Below, in pieces: positions 55,731 through 64,000 of a stretch of DNA of 64,000 nucleotides. Source of the DNA: Flavobacteriaceae bacterium PS02338 (GTDB lineage: Bacteria; Bacteroidota; Bacteroidia; Sphingobacteriales; Sphingobacteriaceae); the NCBI GenBank assembly GCA_029959615.1, contig JASCOD010000010.1, positions 114,696-178,695 on the forward strand, in the 5' to 3' direction. The number at the start of each line of letters is the position of its first letter. The stretch's first letter is position 1. The translations under genes were made by a program, and so were the position numbers. The notes under the pieces were generated by a model. The model was not told the DNA's origin. It saw only the letters and a list, made by a program, of their open reading frames with translations, and ran no database searches.

Positions 55731-55760
55731 TATAAATACCAATTTAGTATTTGGTTCAAA
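55731..55760 (-). promoter_or_regulatory. Possible promoter of the ilvE leader
   Basis: On the minus strand TTTG (55757-55760), 18 bases, TATTTATA (55731-55738). The -7 box matches TAnnTTTG only partly. It would place the start about 25 bases before the leader-peptide ATG. Confidence 0.4.
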
Positions 55761-56133
55761 AAATAGCAATAGGTAAAATGAAAATATTTTATTTAGAATA
55801 TAATTCTGATTATAATTGTTTTTTTAAATTATAATTTTGTTTTGTGTGGTCTTTTTATGTCGAAACATGGTGAAGTGTAGACCGAAAATGGAATCGGTAT
55901 TTGGTATGGTTGTTATGCTTGCATTGTAATTTAAGCAAAATTCTGCGTAAAAGTGAGCAATGTCAGAAAATTCTGCGAAAATGAGGGATAGTTTTAGTAA
56001 AGATGTTATTAGATTTTTTGAAGAATAAACCTAGTAAAAGAGAAACTAAAAATAAAGAGAATGCATCACAAACTCATACATAACTTGTTCGATATAACAA
56101 ATGTAGGCGGCTGAGTAAGATCCAGGAGATGAT
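55761..56133. other. Non-coding region with AAATTCTGCG direct repeat
   Basis: No gene. Two copies of AAAATTCTGCG followed by A-rich sequence and TGAG (about 55938-55959 and 55968-55989) sit in an AT-rich stretch. It may be a remnant of a mobile element end or a regulator site; nothing firmer can be said. Confidence 0.4.
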
Positions 56134-56451
56134 TTATCTGTCAAAAAGTTTCAAATATTTACTCGGTACTAATCTCTTCCATTCTGGATGTCTTTTTACA
56201 TAAGCGAAAACTAACGGACATAGCGGAATAAGTTGATAGTCGTTTTCTTCGAGATAAATGAGTGTCTTTTCAATTAATGCTGTAGCAGCACCTCTGCCAG
56301 CTAAAGCTTCCGGACTTTCGGTATGAATTAGCTTAATGATTTTCTCGTCTTCTTCGTAATCGATGAATGCAATGTGTCCATCTACTGCTAATTCGAAACG
56401 TTTGATTGCTTCGTCTTTTAAAAGCGGCAGTTTAAGAAATTCTTCTTTCAT
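56134..56451 (-). CDS. Small GNAT-fold N-acetyltransferase (YidJ/Gtn type)
   Basis: 105 residues from 'MKEEFLKLPLLKDEAIKRFEL'; a longer frame starting 33 codons upstream looks non-coding. Single compact domain: 'FELAVDGHIAFIDYEEDEKIIKLIHTESPEALAGRGAATALIEKTLIYLEENDYQLIPLCPLVFAYVKRHPEW'. The acetyl-CoA loop 'GRGAATALIEKTL' and the terminal 'CPxxxxYxxxHPEW' signature are those of the small YjdJ-type acetyltransferases, whose substrates are unknown. Transcribed away from the sigma factor gene. Confidence 0.85.
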   Translation of the reverse strand: MKEEFLKLPLLKDEAIKRFELAVDGHIAFIDYEEDEKIIKLIHTESPEALAGRGAATALIEKTLIYLEENDYQLIPLCPLVFAYVKRHPEWKRLVPSKYLKLFDR

Positions 56452-56672
56452 TGTCTTTTGAGGTTTTAATGATATCGTCAAAGTTAATGAGAAAGTTTTT
56501 GGTCGTTGTTGACTTATGTTAATAAACGAAGACGTTTGGCTCCTCATCATTATGCTTATTTAAGTCATAGAGCTTGCATATTTTTTAATATACATTTTTA
56601 CTTTATTGATTTAGTGCATGATTTATTATAATTTAGTTGAATACAACCTAAACAACCTAACCGCTAATTAAT

Positions 56673-57284
56673 ATGTTTGAAGGAACAGGTACGCTCATAC
56701 CAATATCCAACGAAGATTTATCAATTACAGAAAACCGGAATTTCTACAATCTCTATAATGCCCATGCCAAAGACCTAAGGAAATTTGTAAGGCGTTATAT
56801 TCATGACGATAGTATTGCTGAAGATATCGTACATGATTTGTATGCCAAAATTTGGGAGAATAGGAATGATATGGCTCATATTAACAATATCGAGGCTTAT
56901 CTATTTCGCATGGCAAAAAACAAAACGCTAGATTATTTGAGGAAAATAAAACGTATAGAGTTTATGCCTGACGAGATGATTAAGGATTTTAAGCATTATA
57001 ATGATGGCGTAGAGCAGTTTGTTTTGGAAAAAGAGTATTTTGAATTCTTGAAACATCACTTAGATAAACTGCCGGAAACTTCTCGGCAAGTCTTTCATTT
57101 ATGTAGGGATATGGGCAAAACATACGAAGAAGTATCAAAAGAATTGAATATATCTAAAAATACGGTTAAGCATCATATGGTGGCAACGGTTAAGAAACTA
57201 AAAAAAGAAGTTTTAGAAAAGTTAAAGATATATGGTTCGTTCAAAATCTTATTTCTACTTTTTTTAGATAAATTCTTGCCCTAA
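56673..57284 (+). CDS. FecI-like ECF sigma factor of an uptake locus
   Basis: 203 residues. Region 2 'FYNLYNAHAKDLRKFVRRYIHDDSIAEDIVHDLYAKIWENRNDMAHINNIEAYLFRMAKNKTLDYLRKIKR'; region 4 'HHLDKLPETSRQVFHLCRDMGKTYEEVSKELNISKNTVKHHMVATVKKLKKEV'. The following gene is a FecR-type regulator and the next two are SusC/SusD, the classical trans-envelope signalling arrangement. It would drive transcription of susCD when the receptor detects its ligand. The C-terminus ends with a hydrophobic tail typical of Bacteroidota sigma-70 family 'SusI-like' proteins. Confidence 0.94.
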   Translation: MFEGTGTLIPISNEDLSITENRNFYNLYNAHAKDLRKFVRRYIHDDSIAEDIVHDLYAKIWENRNDMAHINNIEAYLFRMAKNKTLDYLRKIKRIEFMPDEMIKDFKHYNDGVEQFVLEKEYFEFLKHHLDKLPETSRQVFHLCRDMGKTYEEVSKELNISKNTVKHHMVATVKKLKKEVLEKLKIYGSFKILFLLFLDKFLP

Positions 57285-57322
57285 TTAGCTATGAAATCGT
57301 TATAGCTTAAATAGCTTACCTT

Positions 57323-58411
57323 ATGCAATCACAATTCTATAAAAGATTAATACAAGGATATATAGATAAGACGCTAACCAAAGAGGAATTGGCTGTTTTT
57401 ATTGATTTACTCGGAAAGGGAGAACTCGATCAGTTTTTGAGTGAAGATATGGAATTGGTAATTCATAAACAGCTAGCTCAAAGAAATTCAGCCTGGATGT
57501 TAAGGGTAGCAAAATATGCTGCAGTTCTTCTTTTGCTAGGTTTTTCTGCATTCTATCTATTACGAGATAGCTTTGAGCAGCCAGAAAGCGTTTCGGTTCT
57601 TCCCGGTTATGAGCATGCTGTCTTAAGAATGGCAGATGGGACAGAAGTGATTTTGGATACCAATAGAACTCAAACAATTGAGACAAAGAGTGGCGTAGTG
57701 CTATCCAATAAGGATGGCAAAGGTCTAGTTTATGATTTGTCGAAATTAGATCAAAAGCAAAATAACACAATTGCTAATCAATATAGTTCTATCGAAATTC
57801 CAAAAGGAGGAACTTATAGCTTGATACTTTCTGATGGAACAAAAGTTTGGTTAAATGCATTTTCAAAATTGCGTTTCCCTATGCTCTTCAATGGAAATAC
57901 TAGAATGGTAGAGATGGAAGGAGAAGTATATTTTGAAGTAGCTCCCAACAAGTTGAAGCCATTTATTGTAAGATCTAGAGGTCAAGAAATAAAGGTATTT
58001 GGTACCATTTTTAATATCAATGCCTATCAAAATGAAAAGAGCGCCAAAACAACTTTGATCGAGGGTTCAGTTTCGGTAAGTACAGCACAGGCAACAAAAT
58101 TTATCAAACCAGGAGAACAGGCTAGCGTAAATAACAATGGAATTGTGATCAGTAATGTAGATGTAGATCACGCTGTGGCTTGGAAGGAAGGTTATTTCAA
58201 ATTCGATAAATTAAACGTTAGCGATATCATGAGACAGGTTGAGAGATGGTACGATGTAGAGGTGATGTATGACGATAGTTTCAAAGATGAGTTGTTTGTA
58301 GGAAAGATAAAGCGCTCTGCAAATGTTTCAGAACTGATTGGTATTTTTAACGAAGGAGGATTGAAGGTGTCTTTAAAGGATAGGAAATTATACGTCTCCA
58401 ACAATAGATAA
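57323..58411 (+). CDS. FecR-family anti-sigma regulator
   Basis: 362 residues. Cytoplasmic N-terminus (1-62, sigma-binding), one membrane helix (about 63-83, 'AKYAAVLLLLGFSAFYLL'), then the FecR domain ('SIEIPKGGTYSLILSDGTKVWLNAFSKLRFPMLFNGNTRMVEMEGEVYFEVAPNKLKPFIVRSRGQEIKVFGTIFNINAY') and a C-terminal DUF4974 segment ('FKFDKLNVSDIMRQVERWYDVEVMYDD...LFVGKIKRSANVSELIGIFN'). It transmits the receptor signal to the sigma factor, probably by contact of its periplasmic part with the SusC STN domain. Confidence 0.95.
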   Translation: MQSQFYKRLIQGYIDKTLTKEELAVFIDLLGKGELDQFLSEDMELVIHKQLAQRNSAWMLRVAKYAAVLLLLGFSAFYLLRDSFEQPESVSVLPGYEHAVLRMADGTEVILDTNRTQTIETKSGVVLSNKDGKGLVYDLSKLDQKQNNTIANQYSSIEIPKGGTYSLILSDGTKVWLNAFSKLRFPMLFNGNTRMVEMEGEVYFEVAPNKLKPFIVRSRGQEIKVFGTIFNINAYQNEKSAKTTLIEGSVSVSTAQATKFIKPGEQASVNNNGIVISNVDVDHAVAWKEGYFKFDKLNVSDIMRQVERWYDVEVMYDDSFKDELFVGKIKRSANVSELIGIFNEGGLKVSLKDRKLYVSNNR

Positions 58412-58544
58412 CAGATTTTTAAAAAAGCTTTACCCTATTTAATGTCATAGTCGTCTTTAGATATATAGCCTTAAGGTGCTTAAGTGCATCCGAGGGATTA
58501 GCGTTAATAAACACAATCAACTATTATCTAAACCACAAACAACT

Positions 58545-61500
58545 ATGCATTTAAATTTAGATGTTGGATACTTCTTTGTATCCAAGAGGTATCGAAAACT
58601 ATTTCTGATGATGAAACTGGTAGTTCTTCTGCTGACACTTACCTTTTTGCATGCAAGTGCAACTACTTTTTCTCAAACGGTAACATTGTCGGCAAAGAAC
58701 ATCTCTATTGAAAAGGTACTCACAGAGGTAGAGAAACAAACGGGCTATAACTTATTTTATAAGTATAGCGAGAAAGTGATGACCAAGACACTTGATGTCG
58801 AGTTTAATCAAACTGCTTTAAAGGTGGTTCTTAATCAAGTGCTTTTAAAAAATGGACTATCTTACAAAGTGAATAATAACACGATTATTATTACTTACAA
58901 GAATACTACAGATCAATCAAATTTGGCAGAGGTAGCTAGTCAAGATGCGGATTTGACAGGCACAGTTATCGACAAAGTGACCAGATTGCCATTAACAGGA
59001 GCTTCGATAAAAGTAAAGGGAACCAATATTGGGACTGTTACGGATGGTAGCGGTCGCTTTTTATTGAAAAATGTAAAATCTGGCGACATCATTCAAGTGT
59101 TTTTTATCGGATTTAAACTTCAGGAAATCACGATAGGTAGCGTAAGGAAACTGGATCTTGTTCTAGAAGAAGATTTTGCAAATCTAGATGGGATTATCGT
59201 AACTGGTTATAGCTCACAAAAGAAAAGGGAGATCACAGGGTCTATTTCTTCCATAAAAGCAACCGACATATCAGGAGCACAAACAATAAGTATAGATGGT
59301 GCTATGCAGGGTAGGATGGCTGGTGTAAATGTACAATCGAGAGTTGGAGTGCCAGGGGCGGCAATTAAAATTGAAATAAGAGGACAGGGATCTATTACCG
59401 CTGGAACGGAGCCTATTTACATCGTGGATGGATTAATTGTGAATAACGACAATACCACCAATACAGTATCTAGTAATCCCTTAGCTAATGTTAATCCAGA
59501 AGATATAGAGTCTATAGAAGTATTGAAAGATGCTGCAGCTGCCTCAGTTTATGGCGCTCAAGCAGCAAATGGCGTAGTTTTAGTAACAACAAAGAAGGGA
59601 AAAGCAGGACGTGTAACTGTTGATGCTAGTTATCGAGGAGGTGGGGTTAAGCCAATTAATTTATTAGAGATGCTAAATTCTCAGCAATATCTAAATTCGA
59701 GATACGAGGCAATAAAGAATTACAATCCAACTTATACGGATGCCCAAATTTGGAATATGGTTTTAACACAATCACAATTGCCAACCACTTATACGGCTCA
59801 AGATATTGCAGGTCTACAAACTTATGATTGGCAGAAAGCAGCTTTTACTGACGGCGCGACAGGTAAATATGATTTAGCAGTTGCCGGTGGTTCGGAAAAA
59901 AGCAATTATCGCATTTCTGCTAGTTGGGAAGATACTGAGGGAAGTATTATCGGTTCTGATTTCACCAGAGGTACGACTAATTTTAACTATACCAATAAGC
60001 TAACAGATAAAATAGAAGTATCATCTACAATTAATTTATCAACTATCAAGCAACATGGACCGCTAGGCGCTGCAGGTACCACATCTCAGTTTTCAGCACC
60101 TAGTTACGCAAATGCCATGATCTTGCCTTTTATTCCTATATATAAGGAAGATGGTTCTTATAACATGACCTTGTCGGGCTTTCCAGGTACTTTTGCTAGA
60201 CATACTTTACATTCTACAGAATTAAATGAATCACTTGAGAAAAGCAACAGCTTGTTTGGGAATTTACAGGTTCAATACAAAATTTTAAATAACCTGTCGT
60301 TTAAAGCGCTCGTGGGCTTAGACTATCGTGATATTTATGCCCGTCAGTATTATGACCCACGAACTATAGATGGAAATGCTAGACAAGGTATTTTAACAGA
60401 ATATCAATCGAAGCCAATCACTTTTACAACTTCTTATGTCTTACAATATCAACCTAAACTAGTTGGAAAACATTCATTGAATACGCTACTTGGAGTTGAA
60501 TATAGATCTTTCGAATCGCAGTCTAGCAATGTTACCGGAAATGGTTTCCCAAATTATCAATTTAAGCAATTAGCCTCTGCTGCTACGATTACTTCGGCTT
60601 CTTCTGCATGGACTGGATTTAAAAGATTGGGGAGTTTTTTCCAAGCCAATTATACTTATGATAGTAAATATATGGCTTCAGCTATCTTACGTTACGATGG
60701 CTCTTCGAGGTTTGGCTCGGGTACTAAATTTGGCTGGTTTCCGGCAATTTCTCTCGGATGGGATGTGGCTAAAGAGGATTTTATCACCAATAAATCTTTA
60801 TTCAGTCAGCTTAAACTAAGACTGGGTTATGGAGAAACCGGCAATGATCAGATTGGCAATTTTGATTCTAGATCGCTTTACGGCGGAGGGATAACTTATA
60901 ATGGACAAGCGGGCATTAGACCAAATAATTTAGGTAACTCTAATTTAAAATGGGAACGTAATGTGAGCACTAATTTAGGATTGGATTATGCACTCTTTAA
61001 CAATAAAATATTTGGAGCCATTGATCTTTATCATCGATCAAGTAAAGATCTTTTATTGAGTAAACCTGTAGCCTGGGCTTATGGATATAATGATATCATG
61101 GAAAATTTGGGAGAAGTGGTAAATAAAGGTCTCGAGATTGAAATTGGTGCCAACTGGATAAGAAAGCAAGATTTGAAATGGACTACAAGTTTTAACATAT
61201 CTTTCCAAAAAAATGAAGTGGTAAAACTATATGATGACCTAAAGGTGTTACCGGGAGACAATGGAATAGCTGTAGGTTATCCTCTAAGGACACACGTTCT
61301 GCCTCAATATGCTGGAGTAAATGCGGCGACAGGAAGAGCAGTATGGTATGATAAAGACGGAAACTATACCTACAATCCTGGGGCAATGACGCTAGATAAT
61401 TACGCTCCATATGGTTTCCCAACAGAATTGCCCGATTTTTTTGGAGGTCTGAACAATACACTTCAATATAAAGGTTTTTCATTGGGCGTATTCTTTCAGT

Positions 61501-61946
61501 ATGATTACGGTAGAACACTTTACGACAACCAAGGTAGAACTATGGGAAGAGCCGGTGGCGCACAAATCAATAGCATGGTTTTGTATTATGATAATCGTTG
61601 GCTAACAGAAGGACAAATTACATCTGTTCCAAGGCCTATTGATAATGTGGCAGAAAGAGGAAGTGCCAGAGGAGATATCGCCTCAACACGTTATCTGCAA
61701 GATGCTTCTTACATTCGTTTAAAAAACATCAATTTAAGTTATATCATACCGCAATCTGTTACTAGTAAGCTTAAAATCAAAAGCGCTAAGGTTTTTGCTC
61801 AAGGAAACAACTTATATACTTGGACGAAGTTTACAGGTTACGATCCTGAGTTTTATGTGTCTGGCAATACCAGTAGCACTAATTCTAATACCGGTATTAT
61901 TCCAATAACTAAATCGTATTATTTCGGTATTCAATTGGGCTTTTAA
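58545..61946 (+). CDS. SusC/RagA TonB-linked outer-membrane receptor with STN domain
   Basis: 1133 residues from the ATG of 'MHLNLDVGYFF'. A GTG 23 codons upstream is unlikely. A long basic n-region precedes the signal peptide core (about 20-45, ending FSQ). Then come an STN domain ('VTLSAKNISIEKVLTEVEKQTGYNLFYKYSEKV'), a CarboxypepD_reg-like domain ('GTVIDKVTRLPLTGASIKVKGTNIGTVTDGSGRFLL'), the plug ('DGIIVTGYSSQKKREITGSISSIKATDIS', 'IEIRGQGSITAGTEPIYIVDGLIV', 'EDIESIEVLKDAAAASVYGAQAANGVVLVTTKKG') and a 22-strand-type barrel ending 'KSYYFGIQLGF'. It imports an unknown ligand together with SusD. The STN domain links it to FecR signalling. Confidence 0.96.
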   Translation: MHLNLDVGYFFVSKRYRKLFLMMKLVVLLLTLTFLHASATTFSQTVTLSAKNISIEKVLTEVEKQTGYNLFYKYSEKVMTKTLDVEFNQTALKVVLNQVLLKNGLSYKVNNNTIIITYKNTTDQSNLAEVASQDADLTGTVIDKVTRLPLTGASIKVKGTNIGTVTDGSGRFLLKNVKSGDIIQVFFIGFKLQEITIGSVRKLDLVLEEDFANLDGIIVTGYSSQKKREITGSISSIKATDISGAQTISIDGAMQGRMAGVNVQSRVGVPGAAIKIEIRGQGSITAGTEPIYIVDGLIVNNDNTTNTVSSNPLANVNPEDIESIEVLKDAAAASVYGAQAANGVVLVTTKKGKAGRVTVDASYRGGGVKPINLLEMLNSQQYLNSRYEAIKNYNPTYTDAQIWNMVLTQSQLPTTYTAQDIAGLQTYDWQKAAFTDGATGKYDLAVAGGSEKSNYRISASWEDTEGSIIGSDFTRGTTNFNYTNKLTDKIEVSSTINLSTIKQHGPLGAAGTTSQFSAPSYANAMILPFIPIYKEDGSYNMTLSGFPGTFARHTLHSTELNESLEKSNSLFGNLQVQYKILNNLSFKALVGLDYRDIYARQYYDPRTIDGNARQGILTEYQSKPITFTTSYVLQYQPKLVGKHSLNTLLGVEYRSFESQSSNVTGNGFPNYQFKQLASAATITSASSAWTGFKRLGSFFQANYTYDSKYMASAILRYDGSSRFGSGTKFGWFPAISLGWDVAKEDFITNKSLFSQLKLRLGYGETGNDQIGNFDSRSLYGGGITYNGQAGIRPNNLGNSNLKWERNVSTNLGLDYALFNNKIFGAIDLYHRSSKDLLLSKPVAWAYGYNDIMENLGEVVNKGLEIEIGANWIRKQDLKWTTSFNISFQKNEVVKLYDDLKVLPGDNGIAVGYPLRTHVLPQYAGVNAATGRAVWYDKDGNYTYNPGAMTLDNYAPYGFPTELPDFFGGLNNTLQYKGFSLGVFFQYDYGRTLYDNQGRTMGRAGGAQINSMVLYYDNRWLTEGQITSVPRPIDNVAERGSARGDIASTRYLQDASYIRLKNINLSYIIPQSVTSKLKIKSAKVFAQGNNLYTWTKFTGYDPEFYVSGNTSSTNSNTGIIPITKSYYFGIQLGF

Positions 61947-61958
61947 TTTAAAACTAAC

Positions 61959-63377
61959 ATGAAGAAATTTAAATATTATATCGCTTTAATAGCTTTAGGT
62001 TTGATCTTTAGCTCTTGCGAGAAATTATTGGATGTTAATCCAAAACAATCTATAGACTCTTCTGAGGCATTAACTTCTAAGGATGGCATAGACGCAGCTT
62101 TAATTTCTGTTTATTCGAGATTGCAGAATTATACGCTTTACGGAAGAGATTATCTAGCACTTTCTGAGGCTTTATCAGATAATGCAAAACACACAGGTTA
62201 TGCATCGCATTTAATAAACGAGGCAGCTAATAATAGGGGAGCTCATTTTGCGAGTTGGCAACTGGCTTACTATGCAATCAATCAGTTGAATTTGATTTTA
62301 AATGCATTAGATAGGCAGAGTTTCGATGCCAGTTGGAAAGCAAACACATTGGGACAGGCCTATTTCTTAAGAGCATTGTGCTATCACGATTTATTGCGTT
62401 GTTATACTTATGATCCTACAGCCAATATTAGTCAATACAATTATGGCGGAGTACCATTAATGTTAGTTGGTGTAGATGATGTGACAAAAGTTTCATCGCT
62501 AACTCGACCAACTGTTGAAGCTGCGTACACTCAAGTTTATGACGACTTGACCAAGGCACACCAAAATCTTTCCATTTCGAATAGTACCACCATCCATAAA
62601 GCTACAAAAGCTGCGGTAAGTGCCTTATTTTCTAGAGTGGCTTTATATAAGGGCGATTATAATAAGGTAGTGGAAATGGCTGATCAAGCAATAACAGAAA
62701 CTTCAGCAGTTTTTTCAACCAATGCAAACTTTTTGGCAGATTGGCGTAAAGAGGTGCATCCGGAGTCTATTTTCGAATTAAAGTTTAATATTTCAGAAAA
62801 TGTAGGTTCGGATAGGTCATTAAGAGCTACCTATACAAGCAGGGCTACCTATGATGCCACAGTATTTACCATTCAAGCGGTAGTTGCGGTAGACCCTTTA
62901 TTTTATGCTAAATATGAAAATAATGACGTAAGAAGAGGCTTGATCAGAAATGGAGCGGGAAAGGCTTCTACTAACCTAGAAATTTATAAGTTTATTTCCA
63001 AGACGGGTACACCCGGTTTAGATAACGTGCCGATAATTAGATTGTCAGAAGTGTACCTAAATCGTGCAGAAGCTTATTACCATTTAGGTGTTGCACAATA
63101 TGCAAATGCTTCGCTAGATCTCAATAAAATTCGTACTAGAGCCGGGTTAACTTCGGTGAATTTAACGGGTACAGCACTTTTGAATGAAATTTTGTTGCAA
63201 CGACGACTGGAACTGGCTTTCGAAGGACATCGTTGGTTTGATTTGAAACGCAATGGTTTAGATGTGGTAAAAGGAACAGGTAACGTGTTATTCACTGATT
63301 ATAGAATGCTGGCTCCTATACCAGAAAGAGAAGTTAATGCTAGTAAAAACACGTTAAAACAAAATTTTAATTATTAG
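61959..63377 (+). CDS. SusD/RagB-family outer-membrane lipoprotein
   Basis: 472 residues. Lipobox in 'LIFSSCEKLLDVNPKQ'. SusD N-terminal motif 'DVNPKQSIDSSEALTSKDGIDAALISVYSRLQ', 'LGQAYFLRALCYHDLLRCYTYDP' and the C-terminal signature 'LLNEILLQRRLELAFEGHRWFDLKRNG' are clear. It forms the surface lid on the SusC barrel and provides ligand binding. It starts 13 bases after susC. No glycanase genes adjoin in the window, so the ligand might be peptide, small glycan or other. Confidence 0.95.
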   Translation: MKKFKYYIALIALGLIFSSCEKLLDVNPKQSIDSSEALTSKDGIDAALISVYSRLQNYTLYGRDYLALSEALSDNAKHTGYASHLINEAANNRGAHFASWQLAYYAINQLNLILNALDRQSFDASWKANTLGQAYFLRALCYHDLLRCYTYDPTANISQYNYGGVPLMLVGVDDVTKVSSLTRPTVEAAYTQVYDDLTKAHQNLSISNSTTIHKATKAAVSALFSRVALYKGDYNKVVEMADQAITETSAVFSTNANFLADWRKEVHPESIFELKFNISENVGSDRSLRATYTSRATYDATVFTIQAVVAVDPLFYAKYENNDVRRGLIRNGAGKASTNLEIYKFISKTGTPGLDNVPIIRLSEVYLNRAEAYYHLGVAQYANASLDLNKIRTRAGLTSVNLTGTALLNEILLQRRLELAFEGHRWFDLKRNGLDVVKGTGNVLFTDYRMLAPIPEREVNASKNTLKQNFNY

Positions 63378-63383
63378 TATATC

Positions 63384-63863
63384 ATGAAAAGAGATCATAT
63401 ATTTTTTTTAATAGGCATATTAATGCTGAATACGCTATTTGCTTGTCAGAAAGACCTTAATGAAAGGTATTTGCTTACAGACAATAGTATAGAATTTGAA
63501 GATGCCGCAAGTACAACAGTTGCAGTTGGTAAGGATTATCCGATTGTAACGAGAACAATTAGTCCAACAAATACAGAAGTTTCTTTCCAAGTTAATTTGA
63601 GCGGAACTCAGTTCAACGAAGATCAAACTTTCCAAGTTAAACTTGTAAATGCAGAAACTACTTCAGTAGAAAATAGAGATTTTTCTGTTAATGGAGATAA
63701 AACATTTACTATTCCTAAAGGTAAGAGTAAAGGAACGGTAAAGGTTCAAGCCAGTGGTACAGGGATTGGTTCTACTGTTTTGGTACTCGAATTAGTTGGG
63801 AACGATAAGATAAAAGTTTCCAAAAATTATAGTAAAGTAGGAGTAAGGTGTGTTTATCCCTAA
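63384..63863 (+). CDS. DUF4843-like/Calx-beta-type lipoprotein of the SusCD locus
   Basis: 159 residues. Lipoprotein signal with lipobox LFAC ('MKRDHIFFLIGILMLNTLFACQKDL'). The mature part is a single beta domain with 'NSIEFEDAASTTVAVGKDYPIVTRTISPTNTEVSFQVNLSGTQFNEDQTFQVKLVNAETTSVENRDF...FTIPKGKSKGTVKVQASGTGIG', resembling the small Calx-beta/DUF4843-like lipoproteins that often follow susD. It probably sits on the surface as an extra binding protein. It begins seven bases after susD, so it belongs to the operon. Confidence 0.8.
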   Translation: MKRDHIFFLIGILMLNTLFACQKDLNERYLLTDNSIEFEDAASTTVAVGKDYPIVTRTISPTNTEVSFQVNLSGTQFNEDQTFQVKLVNAETTSVENRDFSVNGDKTFTIPKGKSKGTVKVQASGTGIGSTVLVLELVGNDKIKVSKNYSKVGVRCVYP

Positions 63864-63925
63864 TTCACTAATCTGACTAGTCCTAAATAACCGATACAGG
63901 TTTTAGACTAAAATAATCAATAATT

Positions 63926-63970
63926 ATATCCCTACAAACGCGTGTTTGTGGGGATATTTGTTTTTATAGG
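63926..63970 (+). terminator. Intrinsic terminator of the sigma-susCD operon
   Basis: ATATCCCTACAAAC pairs with GTTTGTGGGGATAT (one G-T pair) around a 4-base loop, followed by a T-rich stretch. 62 bases after the last lipoprotein stop. Confidence 0.82.
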
Positions 63971-64000
63971 TTCTTATTTTGATTTTATTCTGCTGATGCA

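Noticed and set aside
55538..55740. T-box or riboswitch before ilvE
   Set aside because: No T-box sequence (AGGGTGGNACCGCG-like) or known riboswitch core is visible; a leader peptide explains the layout.
1..64000. CRISPR arrays, tRNA or rRNA genes
   Set aside because: No regularly spaced direct repeats and no cloverleaf with CCA-proximal motifs or rRNA cores were seen. The scan was by eye, so a lone tRNA could be missed.

Overview
The window is a chromosomal segment of a Bacteroidota bacterium, most likely Sphingobacteriaceae and close to Pedobacter. The evidence is: SusC/SusD-type outer-membrane genes with a FecI-like sigma factor and a FecR regulator, a CTnDOT-type excision module, Bacteroidota promoter signatures (TTTG about 19 bases upstream of TAnnTTTG, best seen before rpsF), and low GC. 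The genus is an inference from overall gene character, not from a marker gene.

Layout. (1) 1-4598, all minus strand: the edge of an integrative conjugative element of the CTnDOT type. It reads rteC, xis2c, xis2d, orf3, exc (topoisomerase III, cut by the window start), with a terminator after rteC and two identical TGCCAATTGGCA palindromes before xis2c. No integrase is visible. (2) 4931-11388: secreted proteins, including two trimeric-fibre-like proteins with an almost identical C-terminal cassette. (3) 11613-17172: core genes rpsF-rpsR-rplI, an RlpA-like protein, and nrdB and nrdA. (4) 17325-26848: a small lipoprotein, a Cys-rich protein, two paralogous TPR histidine kinases opposite a LuxR-type response regulator, a peptide-binding lipoprotein, a DUF2891 protein and a flavin reductase. 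(5) 27026-31409: the cell-cycle/housekeeping cluster parA-parB-DUF5683-dapB-lepB. (6) 31547-38322: a DUF4139 protein carrying a CarboxypepD_reg/TonB-plug-like insertion, a DoxX protein, a sigma/anti-sigma pair with an outer-membrane barrel, an orphan ABC ATPase and a lipoprotein. (7) 38706-55760, all minus strand: one long branched-chain amino-acid locus. In transcription order it is ilvE, ilvD, an ORF6N gene, ilvB, ilvN, ilvC, leuC, a monooxygenase-like gene, a methyltransferase, leuD, a double ABC ATPase, leuB, leuA and ilvA. (8) 56134-64000: a small acetyltransferase, then a sigma/FecR/SusC/SusD/lipoprotein uptake locus.

The most interesting regulation is in region 7. Both ilvE and ilvD are preceded by short reading frames absent from long-ORF lists. 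One encodes a 24-residue peptide with an Ile-rich core, the other a 33-residue peptide rich in Leu and Val. Each is followed by a strong intrinsic terminator just before the structural gene, with competing pairings that fit classical ribosome-mediated attenuation. The short leuA product lacks the usual leucine-feedback domain, so these attenuators may carry much of the control. Accessory genes inside the pathway (ORF6N, methyltransferase, monooxygenase-like, ABC ATPase) are the other points of interest.

Intergenic DNA is rich in imperfect inverted repeats bounded by GTCAT and ATGAC, a REP-like family. No tRNA, rRNA, CRISPR array or complete insertion sequence was seen.
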